Assembly: GCF_000763375.1 (NCBI RefSeq)
Contig: NZ_JPSY01000004.1
Span: forward strand, 186,001-250,000
Direction of reading: 5' to 3'
Source: Microbacterium profundi
GTDB taxonomy: Bacteria; Actinomycetota; Actinomycetes; Actinomycetales; Microbacteriaceae
Length of the DNA stretch: 64,000 nucleotides
Part shown: one piece after another, positions 1 through 8,257 of the stretch
How the letters are laid out: each line of letters begins with the position of its first letter
How positions within the stretch are numbered: the stretch's first letter is position 1
The notes under the pieces: model-generated
The model's database searches: none
What the model saw: only the letters and a program-made list of their open reading frames with translations
Told to the model about the DNA's origin: nothing
Position numbers and translations under genes: made by a program

Positions 1-705
1 GAGATCCTCGGGGATCACGTGGAAGGCGGAACCGAGAGTGACATCCGCCGCACGGATCGGGGTGCCGTCGGGGTCGCGTACGAGACGCTGCCCCTCTGCC
101 CACATGGTCTGCTTCAACAGCACGACGGGGTCGCCCGCTGTGGGGTCCTCAGGAGTGCTGTGCGGTGCGAGCCCGCGGAACAGTGCAACGCCAGGAATGA
201 TCGACGCGACAACGGCTGCGAACAGCGAATTGCGGATCATCGTGCGGCGGCCGAACCCGGACTCCTCGTTCGCGTCCGCGAACGCCTGGACGGCCGCTTC
301 GCGGGTCGAGTCCTTCCCACGCGTGGGGTGACGGTGCTCGACGAACTCCTTGTCCGACATGAGGGCCTTGGACCAGTGGATGGCGCCGAGGCCGAGTGAA
401 AGCAGCGCCAGAGCGATGCCGAGCCCGATGAACAAGTTGTTGTAGCGGATCGCGACCAGCGAGCCGTCTTCGATCGGGAACAGCATGTACGCCGCGACTG
501 CCCAGATGCTGCCGGCCAGCGACAGATAGAACAGCGTGTACACCGTGCGGACCGCGCGCTTCTCAGCTTTCGGGTCCTTGTCGGTCATCCGCTCACGGTG
601 CGGTGGCAGCCCCGGGTTCTGCACGGGATCGCTGACTGCGACACCCAGCCCCGGAGAGGGCTGGTAGGCCCGGTCAAGGGCCTTCGAGTCGTCGTCGTTT
701 GCCAT
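1..705 (-). CDS. qcrA: Cytochrome bc1 complex Rieske iron-sulfur subunit QcrA (3' end outside window)
   Basis: This is the N-terminal 235 codons of the Rieske subunit of the menaquinol:cytochrome c oxidoreductase, a membrane protein of the actinobacterial bc1-aa3 supercomplex. The start ATG is at 703-705 and the protein begins MANDDDSKALDR. A proline-rich hydrophilic head is followed by hydrophobic segments (for example YTLFYLSLAGSIWAVAAYML and LFIGLGIALALLSLGLGAI) and a third near IRNSLFAAVVASIIPGVAL. This fits the three-helix N-terminus typical of actinobacterial QcrA. The [2Fe-2S] cluster motifs should lie beyond base 1, outside the window. It sits 36 bp downstream of qcrC on the same strand, in the conserved order ctaE-qcrC-qcrA, and qcrB is expected next. 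The call is inferred from the N-terminal region and gene order. Confidence 0.88.
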   Translation of the reverse strand, partial: MANDDDSKALDRAYQPSPGLGVAVSDPVQNPGLPPHRERMTDKDPKAEKRAVRTVYTLFYLSLAGSIWAVAAYMLFPIEDGSLVAIRYNNLFIGLGIALALLSLGLGAIHWSKALMSDKEFVEHRHPTRGKDSTREAAVQAFADANEESGFGRRTMIRNSLFAAVVASIIPGVALFRGLAPHSTPEDPTAGDPVVLLKQTMWAEGQRLVRDPDGTPIRAADVTLGSAFHVIPEDL

Positions 706-741
706 GGTGCTCCTCGTACGTTCCTCTTCGATGACTAAGCG

Positions 742-1542
742 TCAGTTGGACTTCGCCGTGATCCACACGGTGATGGCGACGAGACCGCCGATACCGAAGA
801 TCCAGACGAACAGACCCTCGGAGACGGGGCCGAGGTTCCCGAGGGAGAATCCGCCGACCGAGACCGACTCCTGCTGGAACAGCAGCGCGGAGATGATGTC
901 GCGTTTGTCTTCGTCGGACAGGTTCATGTCCCCGAACACCGGCATGTTCTGCGGGCCGGTGACCATGGCCGCATAGATGTGCAGTGCGCTCGTCGAGGTC
1001 AGCGCCGGAGCGTACTTGCCCTCGGTGAGCGCTCCGCCGGCGGCCGACACGTTGTGGCACATCGCGCAGTTGATGCGGAAGAGCTGAGCGCCTTCTGCGA
1101 CATCCCCTCCGCCATCGAGGATCCTATCTGCGGGATACGTCGGCCCTGGTGCCTCCGATTGCACGTATGCGGCCATCGCATCGATCTGAGGCTGAGTGAA
1201 CTGCGGACTCTTCTGCGGCGCCTGAGGCCCCTGCATCTGGAGCGGCATGCGTCCGGTCGCCAATTGGAACTCCACCGACAGTTCACCGACGCCGTAGAGG
1301 CTCGGTCCGTTGTCTGTGCCCTGCAAGTTGAGTCCGTGACAGGTCGCGCAGTTCGCCTGGAACAGCTTCTGGCCGTCTTCGACGCTCATGGTGCTCGCGC
1401 TCGTCCGGGTGTCAGTGGCGGCGATCGCCGCCGACGCCCCGGCGTAGATGCCTCCCGTGATGAGGAGTCCTGCACCGATCAGTGCCGCGGCCGCCAGTGG
1501 GCTGCGGCGTCCGTTCGAGCGACGCTTCTTCTCTCGTACCAT
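742..1542 (-). CDS. qcrC: Cytochrome bc1 complex diheme cytochrome c subunit QcrC
   Basis: This 266-residue diheme cytochrome c passes electrons from the bc1 complex to the aa3 oxidase on the outer face of the membrane, which is the usual actinobacterial arrangement without a soluble cytochrome c. An arginine/lysine-rich start and hydrophobic segment (about residues 14-42) form the N-terminal anchor. Two heme c attachment motifs are visible: CATCH at residues 65-69 and CAMCH at 159-163. A C-terminal transmembrane helix runs at about 241-262 (EGLFVWIFGIGGLVAITVW). Length and layout match the family. It lies between ctaE (20 bp upstream) and qcrA (36 bp downstream), probably in one transcript. 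Confidence 0.95.
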   Translation of the reverse strand: MVREKKRRSNGRRSPLAAAALIGAGLLITGGIYAGASAAIAATDTRTSASTMSVEDGQKLFQANCATCHGLNLQGTDNGPSLYGVGELSVEFQLATGRMPLQMQGPQAPQKSPQFTQPQIDAMAAYVQSEAPGPTYPADRILDGGGDVAEGAQLFRINCAMCHNVSAAGGALTEGKYAPALTSTSALHIYAAMVTGPQNMPVFGDMNLSDEDKRDIISALLFQQESVSVGGFSLGNLGPVSEGLFVWIFGIGGLVAITVWITAKSN

Positions 1543-1562
1543 TTCTCAGCTCAGCTCCGCTC

Positions 1563-2216
1563 TTATTTCAGGAAGTAGATGACGAAGAACAGCACGATCC
1601 AGACGACGTCGACGAAGTGCCAGTAGTAGGACACAACGATCGAGGAGGTCGCCTCCTTATGCGTGAAGTTCTTCACTGCGAACGCGCGCCCCATGGTGAG
1701 CAGGAATGCGATGAGTCCGCCGGTGACGTGGAGGGCATGGAAGCCCGTGGTCAGGTAGAACGCCGAGGCATAGGCGTCTGCCTGGATCGGCATGCCCTCG
1801 GCGACGAGCTGGGCGTACTCCCAGACCTGACCGGATACGAAGATGGCGCCGAGCGCGAAGGTCAGCCAGAACCACTCGACCATTCCCCAGCCGAACAGGC
1901 GGCGGCGGCCGGCGAGGTTGAGCTGGCCCTTGGCGAGGCGGTACGGCTGCAGGTCCTCAGCGGCGAAGACGCCCATCTGGCACGTCACGGAGGAGAGCAC
2001 GAGGATCGCTGTGTTCACACCGGCGAAGGTGACGTTCAGCAGCTCCGTGCGGTCTGCCCAGAGCTCGGGAGACGTGCTGCGAAGGGTGAAGTAGATCGCG
2101 AACAGTCCCGCGAAGAACATCACCTCGCTGCCGAGCCACACGATGGTGCCGACAGCTACCGGATTGGGCCGCTTGATCGTTCTTGCCGCCGGGGCATGAG
2201 TCGCTGAGGTGGTCAC
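1563..2216 (-). CDS. ctaE: Cytochrome c oxidase subunit III (aa3 type)
   Basis: Subunit III of the aa3-type terminal oxidase, an integral membrane protein of about 217 residues with several hydrophobic helices ([22 protein letters not shown], further ones through [19 protein letters not shown]). The family features W-x-G-S-E near the N-terminus and the C-terminal WHFVDVVW motif are present. A longer reading from base 2264 is open, but I prefer the GTG at 2214-2216 because the residues before it look non-conserved and a -10-like CATAAT lies exactly 6 nt upstream, as in a leaderless mRNA. It is the first gene of the minus-strand ctaE-qcrC-qcrA unit and is divergent from trpD. Confidence 0.93.
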   Translation of the reverse strand: MTTSATHAPAARTIKRPNPVAVGTIVWLGSEVMFFAGLFAIYFTLRSTSPELWADRTELLNVTFAGVNTAILVLSSVTCQMGVFAAEDLQPYRLAKGQLNLAGRRRLFGWGMVEWFWLTFALGAIFVSGQVWEYAQLVAEGMPIQADAYASAFYLTTGFHALHVTGGLIAFLLTMGRAFAVKNFTHKEATSSIVVSYYWHFVDVVWIVLFFVIYFLK

Positions 2217-2222
2217 GTCTCC

Positions 2223-2228
2223 ATTATG
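2223..2228 (-). promoter_or_regulatory. Putative -10 element of ctaE (leaderless start)
   Basis: Read on the minus strand the hexamer is CATAAT, followed by 6 nt and the GTG of ctaE. No convincing -35 or ribosome-binding site is seen, so a transcript starting at the GTG is inferred. Confidence 0.45.
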
Positions 2229-2384
2229 GCCGATCTGCGAGCGTGATTCTTGCATCCATGGCACCCGATTCGCTGTTCCTTGACTTAGGGAACCCTAAGA
2301 AGACACTGCGAATCCTCGGTGAATCCAAGGGAAATCAAGGTTGTACGCCTGCACTGCTGTGCGCAGGTAATTTGTTCGCGCCGA

Positions 2385-2390
2385 TAGGAT
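2385..2390 (+). promoter_or_regulatory. Putative -10 element of trpD (leaderless start)
   Basis: TAGGAT is followed by 7 nt and the trpD ATG at 2398. There is no Shine-Dalgarno sequence between them. Spacing fits a leaderless transcript, and the -35 region is weak. Confidence 0.5.
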
Positions 2391-2397
2391 CGCAGAC

Positions 2398-3462
2398 ATG
2401 CCTGATTCCCTGACATGGCCCGATGTGCTCACGACTCTCCTGGAGCGACGCGATCTCAGCGTCTGGGAGTCGACGTGGGCGATGCGCCAGGTGATGCAGG
2501 GCAAGGTCTCCGATGCCAAGCTTGCGGGTTTCCTGATCGCGTTGCGCGCCAAGGGCGAGACGATCGATGAGATCGTCGGGTTCCGTGATGCCATCCTCGA
2601 GGCGGCCGTCCCGTTGCCCGTCTCTTCCAATGTGCTCGACATCGTCGGCACCGGCGGAGATCGCGTCGGGACTGTGAACGTCTCGACCACGGCGGCGATC
2701 ATCATCGGCGCGACCGGCATCCCCGTCGTCAAGCACGGCAACCGCGCCGCCAGTTCGGCTTCCGGTTCGTCCGACGTTCTGGGTGCGCTCGGCCTCGAGC
2801 TCTCGCTTGCTCCGGACAAGGTCGCTGCTGTGCTGGATCGCACGGGCATCACCTTCGCGTGGGCGGCAGCATTTCATCCCGGTTTCAAGCACGCGGGCGG
2901 GGCACGTGGGGAACTCGGCGTTCCGACCGTGTTCAACATGCTCGGCCCCCTCTGCAACCCGGCGCGCGCCGAGGCGAATGCCGTCGGTGTGGCGCAGCTC
3001 GAACGCGTTCCGCTCATCACCGGCGTGTTCCGGACTCGCGGTGCGACGGCCCTCGTGTTCCGCGGAGACGACGGCCTCGACGAGCTGACGACCACCGGCC
3101 ACAGCCGCATCTGGGAGGTCACCCTCGGAGACATCCACGAGCACGATCTCGACCCTCGCGATCTCGGCATCCCCACCGCCGATCTCGCGGACCTCATCGG
3201 CGGATCTCCCGAGCACAATGCAGGAGTGCTGCGCGACACGCTCGCGGGCACCAAGGGGCCGGTGCGTGACATCGTCCTGCTCAACGCGGCGGCCGGGATC
3301 GTCGCATTCGAACTCTCCCAGGACTCGACGCAGGTGCAGCGTCCGATCCTCGACCGCCTTCGCGACGGCTATGCACGCGCGGAAGCGGCTGTAGACGACG
3401 GCAGCGCTGCAGCGAAGCTGGAGGCATGGGTGGGCGCGACGCGCGAGCTCGCCTCTGCCTGA
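2398..3462 (+). CDS. trpD: Anthranilate phosphoribosyltransferase
   Basis: This enzyme transfers phosphoribose from PRPP to anthranilate, the second committed step of tryptophan synthesis, in the cytoplasm. The 354-residue protein has the N-terminal helical domain followed by the PRPP-binding glycine-rich segment GTGGDRVGTVNVSTTAA, then the anthranilate/PRPP motif KHGNRAASSASGSSDVL. Both are diagnostic of TrpD. It is separate from the other trp genes here and lies divergent from ctaE. A PHP-domain gene follows after 6 bp and is probably co-transcribed. Start chosen at ATG 2398 from the -10 spacing and the N-terminal sequence. Confidence 0.95.
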   Translation: MPDSLTWPDVLTTLLERRDLSVWESTWAMRQVMQGKVSDAKLAGFLIALRAKGETIDEIVGFRDAILEAAVPLPVSSNVLDIVGTGGDRVGTVNVSTTAAIIIGATGIPVVKHGNRAASSASGSSDVLGALGLELSLAPDKVAAVLDRTGITFAWAAAFHPGFKHAGGARGELGVPTVFNMLGPLCNPARAEANAVGVAQLERVPLITGVFRTRGATALVFRGDDGLDELTTTGHSRIWEVTLGDIHEHDLDPRDLGIPTADLADLIGGSPEHNAGVLRDTLAGTKGPVRDIVLLNAAAGIVAFELSQDSTQVQRPILDRLRDGYARAEAAVDDGSAAAKLEAWVGATRELASA

Positions 3463-3468
3463 ACGATC

Positions 3469-4455
3469 ATGGATCCCGTCGTCGCACTGCTGGAGATCGC
3501 CACTCTGCTCGAGCGGGAACGCGCATCACGGTACCGGGCGAAGGCGTTTCGTCAGGCCGCGGCCACGGTGCAGGGTCTGCCCGACGACGTGCTGAACGAT
3601 CCGACCCGTCTTCGTGCCACCAAGGGCATCGGCGAGTCGACCTTCGCGGTCATACGTCAGGTCCAGGCAGGGAAGACACCGGACTACCTCGTGGAGCTGC
3701 GTGGTGAGGTCGAGCCTGAACGCGCATCGGTGCTTCGCGGAAAGCTGCGAGGCGATCTCCATGCGCACACGGACTGGTCCGACGGGACGACCTCGATCGG
3801 AACGATGGCCGCGGCGGCACGCGCTCTCGGGCATGAGTACCTTGCGATCACCGACCATTCTCCCCGCCTCCGGGTCGCCCGGGGGCTGTCCGCCGAACGG
3901 CTGCGTGAGCAGATGCCGCTCGTGCGCGGCGAATCGACAGACGGCTTCACGATGTTCGCCGGGATCGAGGTCGACATCCTCGAAGACGGCGCCCTCGACC
4001 AGGACGCCGAGTTGCTGAGTGCGCTCGACATCGTGGTGGCATCCGTGCATTCCAGATTGCGCATGGAATCGAGGCCGATGACAGCCCGCATGATCGCCGC
4101 GGTGAGGAGTCCTCATGTCAACGTGCTCGGGCACTGCACCGGCCGGCTCGTGCAGGGCGAGCGCGGCACGCGAGCTCCCTCGCAATTCGACGCGCGTGCG
4201 GTGTTCGACGCATGCGCCGAGAACGGAGTCGCCGTCGAGATCAATGCGCGACCCGAGCGGCAGGACCCGCCGGATGAGCTGATCGCGATCGCGCTGGATG
4301 CCGGTTGTCTGTTCTCGCTCGATTCCGACGCCCATGCGCCGGGGCAGTTGTCACTGCTCGACTACGGGGCGGAGCGAGCCGAGAAGGCCGGAGTACCGGC
4401 CGAGCGGGTCGTGACCACATGGGGGCTTGAGCGTCTGAGGGCGTGGGCGGAGTGA
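3469..4455 (+). CDS. HhH-PHP domain phosphoesterase (family X polymerase C-terminal-like)
   Basis: A 328-residue protein resembling the C-terminal half of bacterial PolX. Residues 1-65 carry a helix-hairpin-helix-like region (AKAFRQAA...LRATKGIGESTFAVI). A PHP domain starts at residue 96 with the metal-binding signature DLHAHTDWSDG, then AITDHSP, GIEVDIL, VASVHSR and LDSDAHAP. These histidines and aspartates would bind a trinuclear metal centre for phosphoester hydrolysis. The nucleotidyltransferase half of PolX is absent, so it is not a polymerase. The real substrate is unknown. Histidinol-phosphatase-like activity or DNA 3'-end processing are both possible. It lies 6 bp after trpD and overlaps the next gene. 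Confidence 0.82.
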   Translation: MDPVVALLEIATLLERERASRYRAKAFRQAAATVQGLPDDVLNDPTRLRATKGIGESTFAVIRQVQAGKTPDYLVELRGEVEPERASVLRGKLRGDLHAHTDWSDGTTSIGTMAAAARALGHEYLAITDHSPRLRVARGLSAERLREQMPLVRGESTDGFTMFAGIEVDILEDGALDQDAELLSALDIVVASVHSRLRMESRPMTARMIAAVRSPHVNVLGHCTGRLVQGERGTRAPSQFDARAVFDACAENGVAVEINARPERQDPPDELIAIALDAGCLFSLDSDAHAPGQLSLLDYGAERAEKAGVPAERVVTTWGLERLRAWAE

Positions 4456-5693
4456 GCCGCCGATCGATCCCGTGGCTTGTCGTCGCGGGCGTGCTCGTCG
4501 CGGCGCTCAGCCTGCGCGCGCCCATCATCGCCGTGACTCCGGTGCTGCCGGACATCGTGCGCGACCTGGGTATCGGCGCAGCATCCGCCGGCCTGCTGAC
4601 GATGGCTCCCGTCATCATGTTCGCGGCGATCACGCCGGTTGCCGCGCTTCTGATCCGACGGGCCGGCGCCGAGCTCGCACTGCTCTTGTCGCTCAGCGGA
4701 GTGCTCTTCGGCACGTTCGTGCGCGCGTTGCCCGGCTACGGCTCGATGCTGGCCGGCATGTTCATCATCGGCGCCGCGATCACGATCGGGAACGTCGTCG
4801 TCCCGGTGATCATCCGGCGCGACCTTCCGCCCGAGCGCACCGCGGTCGCCACGGCAGCGTATTCGGCGACGCTGAACGTCGGATCGCTCGTGACCGCCCT
4901 GGGAACAGTGCCGCTCGCAGAACTCATGGGCTGGCCGCTCGCTCTGCTGGTCTGGAGCTCGGTGACCGTCGTGGGCCTCGCGTTGTGGATCGTCCACATC
5001 GTCCGCTCGAAGTCGTGGCGAAGTGCGGAACGCGCATCGGGCGAGGCGGGAAAGCGGGAGAGTGGCGACACCGGCGAGAACATCACGGGGCCGTTGCCCG
5101 TCATCGTCGACAACCGTGTCGCAGCGATCGTGCGCCGCCCGATCGTCTGGATGCTCTTCGCCGCGTTCGGTATGCAGTCGGCGATCTACTACGGCATGTC
5201 GACCTGGTTGCCGACGATGCTGATCGACACCACAGGCACGGATGCCGCGACCGCAGGCGCACTGGCATCGCTTTTCCAGGGCGTGGCGATCGTCGGGGCG
5301 TTGCTCGCCCCGGTGCTGTTGAAGTACCTCGGCGCCGTGCCGGCCGGCGTGCTGATGGGTGCGTGCTTCGGCACGATGGTCATCGGGATGCTGTTCGCCC
5401 CTGAGGTGGCGGCCGTGTGGGCCTCGTTCGGAGCGATCGCGCATTCGAGCGGCTTCGTCCTGATCTTCACGGCGATGGTCCGCGTGTCGCGCTCCGACGC
5501 CGAGGCGGCGACGATGTCGGCGCTCGTGCAGGGTGGCGGATACGTGCTCGCTGCGCTCGGCGCCCCGCTCCTGGGTGCGCTGAACGAGATCAGCGGAGGG
5601 TGGCAGGTGCCGATGCTCGCGGTGATCGCTGCGACGGCTGTCTATTCGACGGCACTCGTGTCGGCGATGTTCGTCGCGCTGCGCCGCGGCTGA
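4452..5693 (+). CDS. MFS transporter, CynX/NimT (cyanate/nitroimidazole carrier) type
   Basis: A 413-residue, roughly 12-helix major facilitator protein of the inner membrane. The N-terminus (VVAGVLVAALSLRAPIIAVTPVLPDIV...LGIGAASAGLLTMAPVI) is characteristic of the CynX/NimT subfamily. The long hydrophilic central loop (residues about 180-220, rich in Glu, Gly and Arg) separates two six-helix halves. The GTG at 4452 overlaps the upstream stop by 4 bp (GTGA) and has GGGCGGA just before it, so I prefer it to the in-frame GTG at 4443. The substrate cannot be told from the sequence. No cyanase gene is nearby. Confidence 0.85.
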   Translation: MSRRSIPWLVVAGVLVAALSLRAPIIAVTPVLPDIVRDLGIGAASAGLLTMAPVIMFAAITPVAALLIRRAGAELALLLSLSGVLFGTFVRALPGYGSMLAGMFIIGAAITIGNVVVPVIIRRDLPPERTAVATAAYSATLNVGSLVTALGTVPLAELMGWPLALLVWSSVTVVGLALWIVHIVRSKSWRSAERASGEAGKRESGDTGENITGPLPVIVDNRVAAIVRRPIVWMLFAAFGMQSAIYYGMSTWLPTMLIDTTGTDAATAGALASLFQGVAIVGALLAPVLLKYLGAVPAGVLMGACFGTMVIGMLFAPEVAAVWASFGAIAHSSGFVLIFTAMVRVSRSDAEAATMSALVQGGGYVLAALGAPLLGALNEISGGWQVPMLAVIAATAVYSTALVSAMFVALRRG

Positions 5694-5715
5694 ATCACTG
5701 AGAGTTTCGTCGCGT

Positions 5716-6636
5716 TCAGCGCCCGAGCGCAGCGATCGCGCGGTCCATCGACGAGCCGAGATTCCACTTCTGCGCGAGCGCGATGGCGGCGTCCGCCTCG
5801 GACGGATCGAGCGCACGCACCGGATCTGTGGGCGGCGCGATATCGAGTGAGCGCGCAACCTCGACCACTGTGGGCGCCACGTCGAGATAGAGGGTTGCCG
5901 CGAGGATCTTCGCCCGCAGACCCGCGCTCATGCCTTCGCCGGCCTCGGCGGCCGCGCGGATGCCGGCGAGGTCGCCGTGCGTCTGCAGGAGGGTCGCCGC
6001 GGTCTTCTCTCCGACGCCGGGAACCCCCGGGAGTCCGTCTGAGGCGTCGCCGCGCATGGTCGCGAAGTCGGCGTACTGCGAGGGGAGCACGCTGTACTTG
6101 GCCACGACGCTCTGCTCGGTGAGATTGTCGAGGTTGCTCATTCCTCGGGCGGTGTAGATGACACGGATGCTGCGCTCGTCGTCGATGAGCTGGAACAGGT
6201 CACGGTCACCCGTGACGATGTCGACCGGCATCGTCGCGAGCGCGGCGAGGGTGCCGATCACATCGTCGGCCTCGTGCGCTGTGACGCCGATGATCGGGAT
6301 GCCGAGTACCGTCAGCGACTCGCGGATCAGCGGGATCTGAGCCTCGAGCGGATCAGGCACCTCTTCGACGTCGGGGCCAGCGGGCACGATCTCGACGACA
6401 CGATGCGCTTTGTAGCTGGGGATGAGGTCGACGCGCCACTGCGGACGCCAGTCGTCATCCCAGCAGGCGACGATGTGGGTCGGCTCGTACAGGGAGACGA
6501 GTTTGGCGATCATGTCGAGGAGCCCGCGCGCTGCGTTGATGGGGGACCCGTCGGGAGCCTTCACCTTGTCGGGCACGCCGTAGAACGCCCGGAAGTAGAG
6601 GGACGCGGTGTCCAGCAGCATCAGCCTGTCGCTCAT
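5716..6636 (-). CDS. Stand-alone 5'-3' exonuclease (PolI N-terminal domain-like)
   Basis: A 306-residue 5' nuclease/flap endonuclease of the FEN superfamily, corresponding to the N-terminal domain of DNA polymerase I without the polymerase. Key acidic clusters are all present: LLDTASLYFRAF (residues 7-18), CWDDDW, HEADDVIGTLA, TGDRDLFQLID and GDASDGLPGVPGVGEKTA. The last of these includes the helix-hairpin-helix. It probably removes RNA primers or 5' flaps. The start ATG (6634-6636) has a -10-like CATGCT 6 nt upstream. Convergent with the MFS gene, 22 bp apart. Confidence 0.93.
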   Translation of the reverse strand: MSDRLMLLDTASLYFRAFYGVPDKVKAPDGSPINAARGLLDMIAKLVSLYEPTHIVACWDDDWRPQWRVDLIPSYKAHRVVEIVPAGPDVEEVPDPLEAQIPLIRESLTVLGIPIIGVTAHEADDVIGTLAALATMPVDIVTGDRDLFQLIDDERSIRVIYTARGMSNLDNLTEQSVVAKYSVLPSQYADFATMRGDASDGLPGVPGVGEKTAATLLQTHGDLAGIRAAAEAGEGMSAGLRAKILAATLYLDVAPTVVEVARSLDIAPPTDPVRALDPSEADAAIALAQKWNLGSSMDRAIAALGR

Positions 6637-6642
6637 GGGATC

Positions 6643-6648
6643 AGCATG
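6643..6648 (-). promoter_or_regulatory. Putative -10 element of the 5'-3' exonuclease gene
   Basis: On the minus strand CATGCT is followed by 6 nt and the ATG at 6636. This is the same leaderless layout seen for several other genes in the window. Confidence 0.35.
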
Positions 6649-6673
6649 GCACAGGGCGCCGACGACGTCGGGG

Positions 6674-7516
6674 TCAGCAGCCGGGGGAGTCCGGTGCCTG
6701 TTGGCAGGTGTGCGCGACCAGTGCGGTGTGCGCCTCGAAGATGCGGATCTCCTGCGGTGGCCCTGCAGCGGTGACCTCGCCGGCGATCGGGAACCATCCG
6801 ACGCCGAAGTCGACCTCTGCTGTGTAGCGCACGTCGACCTGTGCGGAGTACATACCGCGCTCTTTGTAGGTGTGGCTCGTCGGAGTCGGGGTGAACTGCG
6901 CTTGGCCGAGGTCGGCCCATGACCGACCGCCCGTGCTGGTGGTGGCGGTCGTGCCGTCGCCGAAGCGGAAGTCGTAGCCGGACGGCGTGAAGCGTACGGT
7001 GACCGGGAAGCCGAAGAGCGAGTCGTTCACGGTGTGGACGGATGCCGTCGCCACGAAGTTCGTCGGCAGGCCGACGACGCCCACGTTGTCAGGCTCTCCG
7101 GTGATGACGGGACCGGCCGGAGCGAATCGGGCGACGTCATTGATCGTGATGGCCGGGATCGTCGGCTCTGTGGTGGTCTCCGGCGTCTCCTCCTCGGTTT
7201 CCTCAGTCGCCCGGAAGCAGCGGATGTACGAATCCCAGTTGTTCAGGCACTGAGCGAAGTCGAACTCCGGCGGTGGCGTCCAGTCTGCCGGTGGGGTCCA
7301 GCCCCCGTCGGTTCCCGGATCCGAGTCGCCGATCGGCGAGGTGCCGGGGTCGCCGGGAGTGTCCTGGGTGCCGTCGATGATGATCTCGGTGCCGTCATTT
7401 GCAATCCCACATCCACCAATCACGAGATCTGTGTCGCTGCAGTTCGTGCCGGAACTTGCGGAACCGGTGGCCGCAGGCGCCAGAATCAGCCCGGCAACGA
7501 GGATCGCAGTCAGCAT
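6674..7516 (-). CDS. Exported protein with PKD-like domain, function unknown
   Basis: A 280-residue protein starting with a signal peptide (MLTAILVAGLILAPAATGSA). Next comes a low-complexity Gly/Asp/Pro/Thr stretch (about residues 40-80), a short Cys-containing segment (CLNNWDSYIRCF), and a C-terminal region with PKD-fold hallmarks (FRFGDGTTATT and SHTYKERGMYSAQVDV). Cysteines near both ends may form disulfides. PKD-like domains are usually extracellular binding modules, and no catalytic motif is seen. The ATG is preceded by GGTGAG and overlaps the end of the upstream lipoprotein gene by 7 bp, so the two are translationally coupled and may act together at the cell surface. Confidence 0.7.
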   Translation of the reverse strand: MLTAILVAGLILAPAATGSASSGTNCSDTDLVIGGCGIANDGTEIIIDGTQDTPGDPGTSPIGDSDPGTDGGWTPPADWTPPPEFDFAQCLNNWDSYIRCFRATEETEEETPETTTEPTIPAITINDVARFAPAGPVITGEPDNVGVVGLPTNFVATASVHTVNDSLFGFPVTVRFTPSGYDFRFGDGTTATTSTGGRSWADLGQAQFTPTPTSHTYKERGMYSAQVDVRYTAEVDFGVGWFPIAGEVTAAGPPQEIRIFEAHTALVAHTCQQAPDSPGC

Positions 7517-8049
7517 GTCTCACCCGGAGCAACCTCATACTCACTAATTAGAAGGTGATCTGCGGTGCCCGTTAGTTCGACAGAGATCGTGTAAGTGTCA
7601 CTTCGATCGGCCGCAGTAACGTCAGTACCCTGATCATCTACGGCGCGCGCTTCCGTGATATCGAGGCACACGTTTGCCACAACGCGAGCAACGCTCTGTG
7701 AGTGACTACTGACCCGACCGTCGAAACCAACGATTTTTGTCGCGCCCACAATGCGAATCCCTGCGGCGTCAAGCTCCTGCGCGGTCGCCAGTTCCGAGTC
7801 GAGTATCTTGCCAGTCAAGTAGTCGTACGGATCCGCATCATTGTCGCCATTGCGTTGAGCATTTACCGCGTCGTTGTAAGCCCGATAGACCTCCTCCGCC
7901 GCGGCGAACGCTTCCTCTTCCGATGCGAAAGCGGCGGTCGGTGTCGGCGTAGGCTCAGGAGTCGGCGTGCAGGCGCTCAACGTCGACGCTGCGAGTGCGA
8001 GCAGTGCCAGCATCCGGAACCGGCTCGTCTTCGATCGGGGGAGAGTCAC
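7510..8049 (-). CDS. Putative lipoprotein, function unknown
   Basis: About 179 residues. After a basic N-region and hydrophobic core the lipobox LSAC is seen (MLALLALAASTLSAC), then a Thr/Pro-rich spacer (TPTPEPTPTPT). The remaining domain contains EEVYRAYNDAVNAQRNGD and a C-terminal EYEVAPGETC. GTG 8047-8049 gives a normal signal peptide. A longer reading from 8136 would put about 29 extra residues before it and is less likely. The gene is noticeably more AT-rich and less codon-biased than its neighbours, especially at 7500-7750. It is coupled to the PKD protein downstream and is divergent from rpsA. Confidence 0.65.
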   Translation of the reverse strand: MTLPRSKTSRFRMLALLALAASTLSACTPTPEPTPTPTAAFASEEEAFAAAEEVYRAYNDAVNAQRNGDNDADPYDYLTGKILDSELATAQELDAAGIRIVGATKIVGFDGRVSSHSQSVARVVANVCLDITEARAVDDQGTDVTAADRSDTYTISVELTGTADHLLISEYEVAPGETC

Positions 8050-8199
8050 CCGTTCACGGTAACGCGAAGCGCCGGCACTCGCCGGAGTTATCCACAGCAG
8101 CATTCGCGACGATTCTCTGATAATCTGAAGTGTCACTCGTGGCGTGCACTCGCACGCCCGGGCGATTGAAAATCCAAATCCATTCGCTTCAGGCGATCA

Positions 8200-8215
8200 C
8201 TCATGCGTGCATGAG
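8200..8215. promoter_or_regulatory. Palindrome in the rpsA upstream region
   Basis: CTCATGC-GT-GCATGAG is a perfect 7-bp inverted repeat, 43 bp before the rpsA start. As RNA it would form a 6-bp stem with a CGTG loop. It could be a leader hairpin or a protein-binding site. The role is unknown. Confidence 0.4.
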
Positions 8216-8257
8216 CGTCTGTGGCCCGAGTACCCACCCACAAGGACAACCCACTAC

